Origin: an uncultured Eubacteriales bacterium
GTDB lineage: Bacteria > Bacillota > Clostridia > Oscillospirales > CAG-272
Length of the DNA stretch: 12,487 bases
NCBI GenBank assembly: GCA_949286815.1
Contig: CASEEB010000120.1
Span: forward strand, 1 to 12,487
Reading direction: 5' to 3'
Part shown: piece after piece, positions 1 through 6,480 of the stretch
Numbering within the stretch: the first letter of the stretch is position 1
Layout: each line of letters begins with the position of its first letter
Notes under the pieces: generated by a model
Database searches by the model: none
The model's input: only the letters and a program-made list of their open reading frames with translations
Told to the model about the DNA's origin: nothing
Made by a program: the position numbers and the translations under genes

Positions 1-134
1 CCCGCTCCCGCAAGTATCAGAAGCGGATTATTCACCGTAAAGACCGCCTCTCTTTGTTTGTCGTTGAGCGACGAATAGCATTTGTCAAAAAGTTTTCTTT
101 TCAATATGAGATATTGTTCTCCGATATTATTCAT
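1..134 (-). CDS. UvrD/PcrA-like superfamily 1 helicase, N-terminal fragment (runs off left edge)
   Basis: Only the first 44 codons are in the window; the frame is open at the left edge. The ATG at 134-132 has GGGAG six bases upstream (141-145), which fixes the start. The peptide contains LNDKQREAV at about residues 23-31, the Q-motif region of UvrD-like SF1A helicases. It ends at LLILAGAG, the beginning of the Walker A loop (normally AGAGSGKT). This family unwinds DNA 3' to 5' in repair and replication restart. The fragment cannot separate PcrA/UvrD proper from paralogues, so no symbol is given. The leader holds three stem-loop repeats, and a possible promoter lies near 280-310 (ATATAT-like -10 preceded by TG). 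Family assignment is good; function within the family is open. Confidence 0.85.
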   Translation of the reverse strand, partial: MNNIGEQYLILKRKLFDKCYSSLNDKQREAVFTVNNPLLILAGA

Positions 135-186
135 ATTAATCTCCCATGCCTCCACGGCGGCGCAAATAAAATGTAAAAAATTTCGG

Positions 187-240
187 TTTCGTAAAGCGAA
201 ACAATTTCGTAAAACGAAACAATTTTGCAAAGCGAAACAA
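187..240. repeat. Three tandem 18-bp stem-loop repeats
   Basis: Copies lie at 187-204, 205-222 and 223-240. Copy 1 is TTTCGTAAAGCGAAACAA, copy 2 differs from it by one base and copy 3 by two. Each can fold as TTTCG, a 5-nt loop, CGAAA (copy 3 with one wobble pair). They lie between the helicase gene and the Asn/Gln-rich gene, probably in the helicase 5' leader. No function is evident. Confidence 0.8.
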
Positions 241-268
241 AAAGCGTTTAGCTTTTCAGAAAATTTAC

Positions 269-323
269 GCGTGAAATATATGCACTTTGACACTAAAAAA
301 GTAAAGCTTTCACGCCAAGTGTC
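269..323. other. Interleaved inverted repeats, possible H-type pseudoknot
   Basis: GCGTGAAA (269-276) is complementary to TTTCACGC (308-315), and GACACT (289-294) is complementary to AGTGTC (318-323). The order a-b-a'-b' is that of an H-type pseudoknot on either strand. The stems are 8 and 6 bp. It sits just before a right-pointing terminator-like hairpin. I match it to no known RNA class, and chance pairing in AT-rich DNA remains possible. Confidence 0.3.
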
Positions 324-331
324 CTTTCTTG

Positions 332-377
332 CCGAGAAGCCCCCGAAAAATCGGAGGCTTCCGGTTTGTTTTGTTTT
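332..377 (+). terminator. Rho-independent terminator-like hairpin, rightward
   Basis: CCG (332-334), a bulged A, and GAAGCC-C-CCGA (336-346) pair with TCGG-A-GGCTTC-CGG (351-364) around an AAAA loop, with one C-A mismatch. A T-rich tail follows (365-377, TTTGTTTTGTTTT). The tail is on the + side only. On the - strand, downstream of the Asn/Gln-rich gene, the hairpin is followed by TCGGCAAG with no U run. No + strand gene upstream explains it. Confidence 0.5.
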
Positions 378-384
378 ATGCGAA

Positions 385-558
385 TCAGTACTGCTCTCTG
401 TCAGTTTCGTTATCCTGCTCGTCTTTGCCACGGGAATTTTTGTTCTGATTATTCTGAGCGCGGTTGTTCTGATTTTGATTCTGATTCTGATTTTTGTTCT
501 GGTTCTGGTTCTGATTCTGGTTCTGATTACGATTCTGATTGTTCTGATTGTTTTGCAT
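385..558 (-). CDS. Asn/Gln-rich 57-residue mini-protein, unknown function
   Basis: Start ATG at 558-556 with an AAAGGAG ribosome binding site 9-10 bases upstream, stop TGA at 387-385. Residues 2-41 are almost only Asn and Gln in alternation (QNQNQNQN with a few Arg and Lys). The last 16 residues are charged (SRGKDEQDNETDREQY). There is no signal peptide, membrane segment or cysteine. The coding DNA is a run of near-identical hexamers (CAGAAT/CAGAAC). Low-complexity reading frames exist on the opposite strand here, but only this strand has a ribosome binding site and a hydrophilic product. Such NQ-rich short proteins occur in Firmicutes without a known role. A 17-bp palindrome lies directly upstream of the ribosome binding site. 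I do not assign a function. Confidence 0.7.
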   Translation of the reverse strand: MQNNQNNQNRNQNQNQNQNQNKNQNQNQNQNNRAQNNQNKNSRGKDEQDNETDREQY

Positions 559-574
559 AATTGAAAACTCCTTT

Positions 575-591
575 TGTAATTTTAAATTACA
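575..591. promoter_or_regulatory. 17-bp palindrome, operator candidate for the Asn/Gln-rich gene
   Basis: TGTAATTTTAAATTACA has perfect 8-bp arms around one central base. It sits immediately upstream of the AAAGGAG ribosome binding site of the Asn/Gln-rich gene and downstream of the secA operon's last stop. Its size and symmetry suit a dimeric repressor, but I recognise no specific regulator, and the AT-rich context weakens the case. Confidence 0.35.
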
Positions 592-652
592 TGATTAATT
601 ATGCTCACAATGTTTATACTTTATTCAATAAATATAATTTAAATAACGTGTC

Positions 653-2128
653 TTACGAAAGACTGTATCTGTCGTTTATCCGACTCTGCAAGCTTCCCAT
701 AAGAGAAAATACCGAAAACGCCGCGAATACCATACTTAAAACCACAGATATGACGGATGCCGCCTCCATAAACCACAGGTCAACCGAAAAAGGCTGTGAC
801 CAAATGTAAAACAGCATTCCCGCCTCGGCTATTACGGACAATACAAAACAAGCAACGGCTCTTTTCTTTATACCCAGGTATATTTCCCCGCTTATACCCG
901 TGCGGTCTTCGTCCTCTGATATCAATATACGTCCTGTGTGTTTTTTTGCGATGTCGAGCAACAGTCTCAGGATGAAATATATCATAATTACAAAAACCGC
1001 GGCGCTTAATACGTACAAAGTCAACATGATATAATAAAGCACATAAGCGTCATAACTCACATTTATCGTGCTCGGAAAATATTCCGTATAAAAATACAAT
1101 GATACTCCGTACGCGGCGGCGGACATGACCGTTGACACTACCGACCATACAAGCGCCGGTTTCCATTTGGATGAATAATTCTTAAGGCACAATATGCCGA
1201 CAATCATAAGCAGAGACGCAAGAAGATCCGGAAGATAATTTATATATTCCGAATAAAGATCCACGGAAAGCACAAAGCCGGCAGATATCAGAACTATGGC
1301 GGTATGAAGATTCCTTTTTGTAAACATGTCCACATTCGGCGCCGTTTCGTTTTGGTACTTCTTTTCAAGCTCGTCTATAAACAGTCTGTCACTTCTCAGT
1401 ACGGCAAAATACCGGAACATATATATAAGCCAATCTATTCCCGATAACAAGGAGATTCCTACTCCAATCAATCGGAGAAGTCCGACAAACTCATATTCCG
1501 AATTATTGATGAGAACGGTAAATTCGGGCAGGAGCGCAGCAAGGTCTTTCAAAATAATAAACCTGACGCTTACGGAAGCCGCCTTTACGGTGATATTTCT
1601 GTCCGACGTACTTGATTTAGCCTTTTCCCATTCAAGTTTCCGTCTCAGTTTATCCGCTTTTTTACCGTTTACCCCGTCAAGCTTCTGTATCCGCCGTTCG
1701 TACCTTTCCTCTTTGCTCAAGCCAAGACTCTTTTTATATACGCAGTCAGACTGCGACAATTGACCCGCGTACAGCAAGCCTTCAAAAAGCTTTTTAAACG
1801 CGTAAATTATATAAATAAAGTCAAGTACGGAGAAAACAAAAGTAAACAGCAGCAGCATAATCGGCTGGTCCTCGGGACCGAAGAGCGCATATGTCACCAC
1901 AATAGATAAAAGTTTTAAGATGCCGAAAAGTATTCCCTTTTTAAAGGCGTTTCTGGCATCGGCTATATGGTAGTTTATATCCGATATATTCGTAAGAGAT
2001 ACAAATAAGACAAGATATCCGATAAAATCCGGCAATACATCAAATATTGCCAAATCGGGATTAAAAAGAAAAATAAACGACAAAGGCAAAAGAGACAGCC
2101 CCATATTTTTTCTTATTTTATTTTTCAT
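653..2128 (-). CDS. Polytopic membrane protein, unknown function (491 aa)
   Basis: Start ATG at 2128 follows AAAGGGGGA at a normal distance. The protein has roughly ten to eleven hydrophobic segments: near residues 11-29, 33-48, 66-84, 89-110, 187-206, 215-238, 275-290, 298-315, 326-346, 362-392, 424-443 and 453-477, some of them marginal. A basic cytoplasmic-looking loop covers residues 132-175 (repeated KK, RR, EER). The N-terminal pattern NPDLAIFDVLPDFIGYLVLF is echoed at about residues 284-309 (SVDLYSEYINYLPDLLASLL), which suggests an internal duplication of two halves joined near residue 250. No catalytic or transporter motif is visible. It is the last gene of the secA operon, 21 bases after the preceding gene, so it is probably co-expressed. 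Function unknown. Confidence 0.85.
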   Translation of the reverse strand: MKNKIRKNMGLSLLPLSFIFLFNPDLAIFDVLPDFIGYLVLFVSLTNISDINYHIADARNAFKKGILFGILKLLSIVVTYALFGPEDQPIMLLLFTFVFSVLDFIYIIYAFKKLFEGLLYAGQLSQSDCVYKKSLGLSKEERYERRIQKLDGVNGKKADKLRRKLEWEKAKSSTSDRNITVKAASVSVRFIILKDLAALLPEFTVLINNSEYEFVGLLRLIGVGISLLSGIDWLIYMFRYFAVLRSDRLFIDELEKKYQNETAPNVDMFTKRNLHTAIVLISAGFVLSVDLYSEYINYLPDLLASLLMIVGILCLKNYSSKWKPALVWSVVSTVMSAAAYGVSLYFYTEYFPSTINVSYDAYVLYYIMLTLYVLSAAVFVIMIYFILRLLLDIAKKHTGRILISEDEDRTGISGEIYLGIKKRAVACFVLSVIAEAGMLFYIWSQPFSVDLWFMEAASVISVVLSMVFAAFSVFSLMGSLQSRINDRYSLS

Positions 2129-2149
2129 AAAAATCCCCCTTTACGGAAT

Positions 2150-2902
2150 TTACTTTTTCTTCTTTGAGTGATACCTTACATGATTGGATTTATACCTGTT
2201 CTCCCGAGCTTCCTTTTTCTTTCTCGCCTTTTCCTCTAAATATTTTACAGTGGATTCAGTTGCCCTTTTTTCTCTTTCGTCGGCTTTTTCGTTCATCCGG
2301 TTGATAAATTCAAATCTCGACGGCTTGCGTTTCATCTCTTCATCGCCTTCCGGACAGATCAACGCATAGCACCTGAAAACAAGCGCGGAGTTCATCAAAG
2401 TATAAAACAATGAAAAAACCACAAGCAATGTCATAAGAAAGGACTTATCCTCACTCATCGACTCAATGGGCAAAAGCAAGACAATCTGAAATATGTTAAA
2501 GGCTCCGACAAACACCATATTGCGGTACGCTTTGCCTTTAATCTGAGGAAAATCCACTCTTCTTGCCATATCGGCTATTCCGTACAGCAGCACTATATTG
2601 AAAACAAGGTCGAACGCTATGCCTATCCACATAAAGACTTCCGAGACAAAGGCGCCGTAAACCTCAATGTCAAGGGACAATATCATGTCAATTCCCTCAA
2701 GGCACTCGAAAAACGAACAGAAAATCAGCAAAATATCCGCAATCAGCGCGTAAATAAATGCCGGTCCGTATTTGCGCAGCTCCGAAAGCCCCAGATACAT
2801 TAAAAAGCAACCGATAAGCATTGACGCAAAAGCGTAATCTCCGAGTCCCAACCGAAGTATATACGTAATTACATAACCGATAAACAATAATCCGAAGCCC
2901 AT
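2150..2902 (-). CDS. Membrane protein with basic C-terminal tail, unknown function (250 aa)
   Basis: Start ATG at 2902-2900, one base after the secA stop codon. The ribosome binding site AGGGA lies inside the last secA codons, so translation is probably coupled to secA. About six membrane segments are visible near residues 2-17, 23-41, 47-65, 84-110, 128-146 and 154-181. A hydrophilic tail (residues 184-250) follows, rich in Lys, Arg and Glu, probably helical at 200-232 and ending SKKKK. The region PSRFEFINRMNEKADERE (195-212) looks like a conserved patch. No enzyme motif is seen. The location invites the idea of a factor in secretion or envelope work, but that rests on context alone. Confidence 0.85.
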   Translation of the reverse strand: MGFGLLFIGYVITYILRLGLGDYAFASMLIGCFLMYLGLSELRKYGPAFIYALIADILLIFCSFFECLEGIDMILSLDIEVYGAFVSEVFMWIGIAFDLVFNIVLLYGIADMARRVDFPQIKGKAYRNMVFVGAFNIFQIVLLLPIESMSEDKSFLMTLLVVFSLFYTLMNSALVFRCYALICPEGDEEMKRKPSRFEFINRMNEKADEREKRATESTVKYLEEKARKKKEARENRYKSNHVRYHSKKKK

Positions 2903-2903
2903 C

Positions 2904-5666
2904 TCAACTATCCCTGTTCACATTGTTCGCAGCCGCGCCGCAGCAGTTTTTGTATTTTTTACCCGAACCGCAGGGACAAGGCTCATTCCTGCCTATTTTT
3001 GAGGATTCGCGGCGGATCACAACCTTTTTAGGCTTTTTCTCTCCGCCCTCAAAGCCCTCGCTCATCGGCTTCGCTACCTGTACACGCTTGAATTCCTGTT
3101 TGGGTCTCGGAACTACCGAAAGCACCATTCTCACAGTCTTCCCTCTTATATCGGAAACCATAGCGTCGAACATATCTCCGCCCACTATCCTGTATTCGGT
3201 AACCGGGTCTCTCTGCGCATATGCCTGAAGCCCGATAGTATCCTTAAGGTCATCCATGGCGTCAATGTGTTCCATCCACGCGCGGTCAACATTCTGCAAA
3301 AGTATCGCTCTTTCGATTTCGAGGAAATTCTGAAGACCGAACAGCTCTTCTTTCTCACTGTAAAGCTTAAGAGCGCGTTTTTCAAGCAGATCTTCTATAT
3401 CTGTTCTCTTGAGTTTTTTAAGCTCCTCATCTGTATACCGGAAATCATCCTCGGTGCAGAGATACATAAGACTTGAGCGGAGTCCCTCAAAATCCCAACT
3501 TTCGGGATTTTCCTCCGATGTATGAGCCGCGATACATTCGTCCACATTGGCAAGTATCATCTTGCGTATAGTTTCCTCAATTTCGTCTCCCCCGTCGAGC
3601 ACTTCCGCGCGCTGCTTATATATGACGGTTCTCTGCTGATTCATCACATCGTCATAAGCCAAGACATATTTTCTGCGTTTGAAGTTCTTATCCTCTATTT
3701 TTTTCTGCGCGCTTTCAATGGTATTTGACAGTATTCTTGCGTCTATCGGAGTATCCTCGTCAAGTCCCATTTTATCAATAATTCCAATCACCCGCTCAGA
3801 CCCGAACAGTCTCATAAGATCGTCCTCAAGAGAAAGATAGAATCTCGACTCGCCGGGGTCTCCCTGTCTTCCCGAACGCCCTCTTAACTGATTGTCTATA
3901 CGACGGCTCTCGTGTCTCTCTGTTCCGAGAATAAAGAGTCCGCCCGCCGCTTTTACTTTTTCAGCCTCCGGAGCGATCTCCTCTTTATATTTATTATAAA
4001 GCTCGTCGTACAACGCTCTGGCGGCAAGCACTTCTTCGTCATCGGTCTCATTGGTTCCGTTTGCCTGAACAATGAGCTCCTCCGCAATTCCCCTCGCGCG
4101 CATCTCGGCTTTCGCCATGTATTCCGGATTGCCGCCGAGCATAATATCGGTTCCTCTTCCCGCCATATTGGTAGATATGGTCACCGCACCGAATTTTCCC
4201 GCCTGCGCGACAATTTCCGCTTCTTTTTCATGATATTTGGCGTTGAGCACGGTATGCGCTATGCCCGCGTTCTTGAGTCTTTTTGACAATTCCTCCGACT
4301 TGTCTATAGAAACGGTGCCGACAAGGACAGGTTGGCCTTTGTCGTGACATTCCTTGATCTGCTGTATAACGGCTTTGTACTTTCCGTTCACGGTCTTATA
4401 CACACGGTCGGGGTGATCGACTCTTATCATCGGCTTATTGGTAGGCACTTCTACCACGTCGAGCTTATAAATCTCGCGGAATTCCGACTCTTCGGTGAGC
4501 GCGGTTCCCGTCATACCCGACAGCTTCCCGTACATTCTGAAATAATTCTGAAAGGTAATCGTGGCAAGCGTTTTGTTCTCTTTCTCAACATTCACGCCTT
4601 CCTTTGCCTCAATGGCCTGATGCAGACCGTCCGAGTACCTTCTTCCCGGCATCATACGTCCCGTAAACTCGTCTACGATTATAACACCCTTATCGGTGAC
4701 GACATACTGCTGGTCTCTGTGCATTGTTCCGTGCGCTTTAATCGCCTGGTTGACATAATGCATAAGCGATGAGTTTTCCGGATCGGTAAAATTCTCGACG
4801 CCGAAAAACGACTCGGCTTTTTTGGCTCCTCTGGGAGTAAGCACCGCGTTTCTCGCCTTTTCGTCAACAATATAGTCCGCGTCTATATCGTCGTCCTCAG
4901 CCTTTGTATCCATTTCCTTTATAACATATTTTTTCAGGGTACGCACAAATTTATCCGCCCTGACATACATGTCGGTGGGTTCATCCCCCGCGCCCGAGAT
5001 TATCAAAGGCGTTCTTGCCTCATCAATGAGTATCGAGTCAACCTCGTCCACTATGGCAAACACATGCCCCCTCTGCACCATGCGGTCTTTATATATTACC
5101 ATGTTGTCCCTCAGATAGTCGAAACCGAACTCATTATTCGTTCCGTATGTTATATCCGCGTTATACGCCGCCTGTTTTTCCGCGGTGTTTCCGCCGTGTA
5201 CGATAAGACCGGTGCTGAGTCCCATGAATCCGTAAACTCTTCCCATTTCCTCGCTGTCACGCCGCGCGAGATAGTCGTTTACCGTAACAATATGAACGCC
5301 CTTTCCGTTCAGCGCATTGAGATAGGCCGGAAGAGTAGCGACAAGCGTCTTTCCCTCTCCGGTCTTCATCTCCGCGATTCTTCCCTGGTGAAGTATAATT
5401 CCTCCGAGCAATTGCACATGGAAAGGTCTTTTGCCCAGCACTCTGTCGTCCGCTTCTCTTACCGCCGCGAATGCCTCAGGGAGAATATCGTCAAGCGACT
5501 CCCCAAGCGAAAGACGTCTTTTGAAATTTTCCGTCATTCCTTTTAGTTCCGCGTCGGTCATCGCCGAATACTTCGGCGCCAATGCCTCTATCTGCCTTGC
5601 TGTCTTTTCAAGCTTTTTTATCTGTCTGTCGCTGTATGTTCCGAAAATTTTGCTTCCGAGTCCCAT
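2904..5666 (-). CDS. secA: Preprotein translocase ATPase SecA
   Basis: SecA uses ATP hydrolysis to push unfolded preproteins through SecYEG. The 920-residue protein is full length for the family. Visible motifs: Walker A MKTGEGKT at 100-107, Walker B with DEVD at 207-210 followed by the IDEARTPLI stretch, SGMTGTA at 383-389, TNMAGRGTD at 499-507, and GTERHESRRIDNQLRGRSGRQGDPG spread over 581-605. The C-terminal zinc site GRNEPCPCGSGKKYKNCC (892-909) carries the CxC...CC ligands that bind SecB or lipid in relatives. The GGGAGGA ribosome binding site sits about 11 bases before ATG, slightly far. Transcription probably starts near 5833 from a TATAAT box at 5840-5845, giving a structured leader of about 165 nt. 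Two membrane-protein genes follow in the same operon. Confidence 0.99.
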   Translation of the reverse strand: MGLGSKIFGTYSDRQIKKLEKTARQIEALAPKYSAMTDAELKGMTENFKRRLSLGESLDDILPEAFAAVREADDRVLGKRPFHVQLLGGIILHQGRIAEMKTGEGKTLVATLPAYLNALNGKGVHIVTVNDYLARRDSEEMGRVYGFMGLSTGLIVHGGNTAEKQAAYNADITYGTNNEFGFDYLRDNMVIYKDRMVQRGHVFAIVDEVDSILIDEARTPLIISGAGDEPTDMYVRADKFVRTLKKYVIKEMDTKAEDDDIDADYIVDEKARNAVLTPRGAKKAESFFGVENFTDPENSSLMHYVNQAIKAHGTMHRDQQYVVTDKGVIIVDEFTGRMMPGRRYSDGLHQAIEAKEGVNVEKENKTLATITFQNYFRMYGKLSGMTGTALTEESEFREIYKLDVVEVPTNKPMIRVDHPDRVYKTVNGKYKAVIQQIKECHDKGQPVLVGTVSIDKSEELSKRLKNAGIAHTVLNAKYHEKEAEIVAQAGKFGAVTISTNMAGRGTDIMLGGNPEYMAKAEMRARGIAEELIVQANGTNETDDEEVLAARALYDELYNKYKEEIAPEAEKVKAAGGLFILGTERHESRRIDNQLRGRSGRQGDPGESRFYLSLEDDLMRLFGSERVIGIIDKMGLDEDTPIDARILSNTIESAQKKIEDKNFKRRKYVLAYDDVMNQQRTVIYKQRAEVLDGGDEIEETIRKMILANVDECIAAHTSEENPESWDFEGLRSSLMYLCTEDDFRYTDEELKKLKRTDIEDLLEKRALKLYSEKEELFGLQNFLEIERAILLQNVDRAWMEHIDAMDDLKDTIGLQAYAQRDPVTEYRIVGGDMFDAMVSDIRGKTVRMVLSVVPRPKQEFKRVQVAKPMSEGFEGGEKKPKKVVIRRESSKIGRNEPCPCGSGKKYKNCCGAAANNVNRDS

Positions 5667-5703
5667 ATATTATTCTGTCCTCCCTGATAAACCGGTTTCA
5701 TAA

Positions 5704-5790
5704 CTAAATTAAGATGTCTTGCCACTTGATTTTTTCAGTGGGGAGATTCAATCTCCCACTGAAAACGTCGAATGACAGGGCTTTGCCCAT
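5704..5790 (-). CDS. Possible 28-codon upstream ORF in the secA leader
   Basis: ATG at 5790-5788, stop TAG at 5706-5704, 37 bases before the secA start. The peptide begins MGKALSFDVFSG and ends KWQDILI. There is no Shine-Dalgarno sequence, and the frame crosses the large palindrome at 5732-5765, so the ORF may be just a reading of a hairpin. If translated it could affect the leader fold, in the way leader peptides (SecM, MifM) act on other secretion genes. That comparison is inference only. Confidence 0.25.
   Translation of the reverse strand: MGKALSFDVFSGRLNLPTEKIKWQDILI
5732..5765. repeat. Large palindrome in the secA leader
   Basis: TTTTCAGTGG-G-GAGAT (5732-5747) pairs with ATCTC-CCACTGAAAA (5751-5765) around TCA, leaving one bulged G. 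It is not followed by a U run in either direction, so it is not a standard terminator. It lies between the secA -10 box and the secA start. It could be a structured leader element or a REP-like interspersed palindrome. Confidence 0.75.
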
Positions 5791-5806
5791 TATTGAAAAC
5801 AATAAT
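5778..5806. other. Two adjacent small hairpins in the secA leader
   Basis: GGGC-TTT-GCCC (5778-5788) is followed directly by ATTATTG-AAAA-CAATAAT (5789-5806). With the palindrome at 5732-5765 they make three consecutive stem-loops in the predicted secA leader. The ATG of the 28-codon upstream ORF lies at the junction. Confidence 0.5.
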
Positions 5807-5839
5807 AACAACAATTATATATAAATACAATTAATGATT

Positions 5840-5845
5840 ATTATA
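5840..5845 (-). promoter_or_regulatory. Putative secA promoter -10 box
   Basis: A perfect TATAAT on the - strand, about 175 bases before the secA start, in a very AT-rich stretch. No convincing -35 hexamer sits at 16-18 bases (the sequence there is GCTGTT-like), so the exact promoter is uncertain. It points away from the trmL promoter at 5897-5925, making this a divergent control region. Confidence 0.5.
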
Positions 5846-5896
5846 CTATAAATTTAATACCAAACAGCATTTTTTTTGTAAATTTTCGGAAAATAC

Positions 5897-5925
5897 TTGC
5901 AAATATTTCAAAATTGATATATAAT
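5897..5925 (+). promoter_or_regulatory. Sigma-A type promoter for trmL-mnmA
   Basis: TTGCAA (5897-5902), a 17-base spacer, then TATAAT (5920-5925). Spacing is optimal and the -10 box is perfect. Predicted transcription start is near 5932, about 50 bases before the trmL ATG. Confidence 0.75.
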
Positions 5926-5982
5926 GAGTAGGTCATACTTTCATAATAAAATAATTTTGCGAAACCGAAAGGCAACTTTTTT

Positions 5983-6480
5983 ATGTATAAAATCAACATA
6001 ATTCTGCATGAACCCGAAATTCCTCAGAACACCGGTAATATCGCGCGTACCTGTGCCGCCACCGGAGCCTGTCTGCATCTGATAAAGCCTCTGGGTTTTA
6101 AAATCGACGACGCAAAACTGAAACGCGCCGGTCTTGATTATTGGGACAAACTTGATATTACATATTACGACGGAACAGAAGATTTCAACGAAAAGCATCC
6201 GGGCATAACAATATACTACTTTTCCACCAAAGCCGACAGAAATTATTGCGATATATCATACCCGGACGAAGCATGGCTCATGTTCGGTAAAGAAACAAAA
6301 GGACTTCCGGAGGAATTGCTGTACAAAAACCGGGAAACCTGCGTGAGAATACCCATGAGAGACAATCTGCGCTCTCTCAATCTTTCAAACTCAGTTGCAA
6401 TCGCGGTTTACGAGGTTCTTCGTCAAAAGGATTTTTACGGAATGAGGGAAACCGGAAACCTCACAAAATACACATGGTAA
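5983..6480 (+). CDS. trmL: tRNA (cytidine/uridine-34 2'-O)-methyltransferase TrmL
   Basis: A SPOUT-family enzyme that uses S-adenosylmethionine to methylate the ribose of the wobble nucleotide in tRNA-Leu isoacceptors (function known from E. coli TrmL/YibK). The 165-residue length matches the minimal SPOUT-only form. All three family motifs are present: PEIPQNTGNIARTC at 11-24, FGKETKGLP at 101-109, and RIPM followed by LRSLNLSNSVAIAVYE at 122-144, which form the trefoil-knot cofactor site. Start ATG at 5983 has AAAGG ten bases upstream and its own promoter at 5897-5925. The last codons overlap mnmA by 7 bp, so two wobble-position enzymes are made from one transcript. Confidence 0.95.
   Translation: MYKINIILHEPEIPQNTGNIARTCAATGACLHLIKPLGFKIDDAKLKRAGLDYWDKLDITYYDGTEDFNEKHPGITIYYFSTKADRNYCDISYPDEAWLMFGKETKGLPEELLYKNRETCVRIPMRDNLRSLNLSNSVAIAVYEVLRQKDFYGMRETGNLTKYTW

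Noticed and set aside
187..240. The three 18-bp repeats considered as a CRISPR array.
   Set aside because: The units abut without unique spacers and are too short for CRISPR repeats; no cas gene is near.
82..564. Open + strand frame of 160 codons with a run of Leu, Ile and Val, and an overlapping 64-codon frame (366-560) rich in Ser-Asp.
   Set aside because: Both are antisense readings of the hexamer repeat that codes for the Asn/Gln tract. Neither has a ribosome binding site, while the - strand frame has AAAGGAG at the right distance.
4332..4772. Several + strand frames of 100-160 codons inside secA (for example 3912-4286, 4332-4772, 5064-5546).
   Set aside because: They lie fully opposite highly conserved secA coding sequence and their products have no recognisable motif.
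5666..5701. A 27-codon frame starting at ATG 5701-5699 and running into secA out of frame.
   Set aside because: It has no ribosome binding site of its own and ends within secA; no sign of selection can be seen.
5732..5765. The large secA leader hairpin read as an intrinsic terminator.
   Set aside because: No U run follows the stem on either strand; the T run lies on the 5' side, so a standard terminator is not supported.
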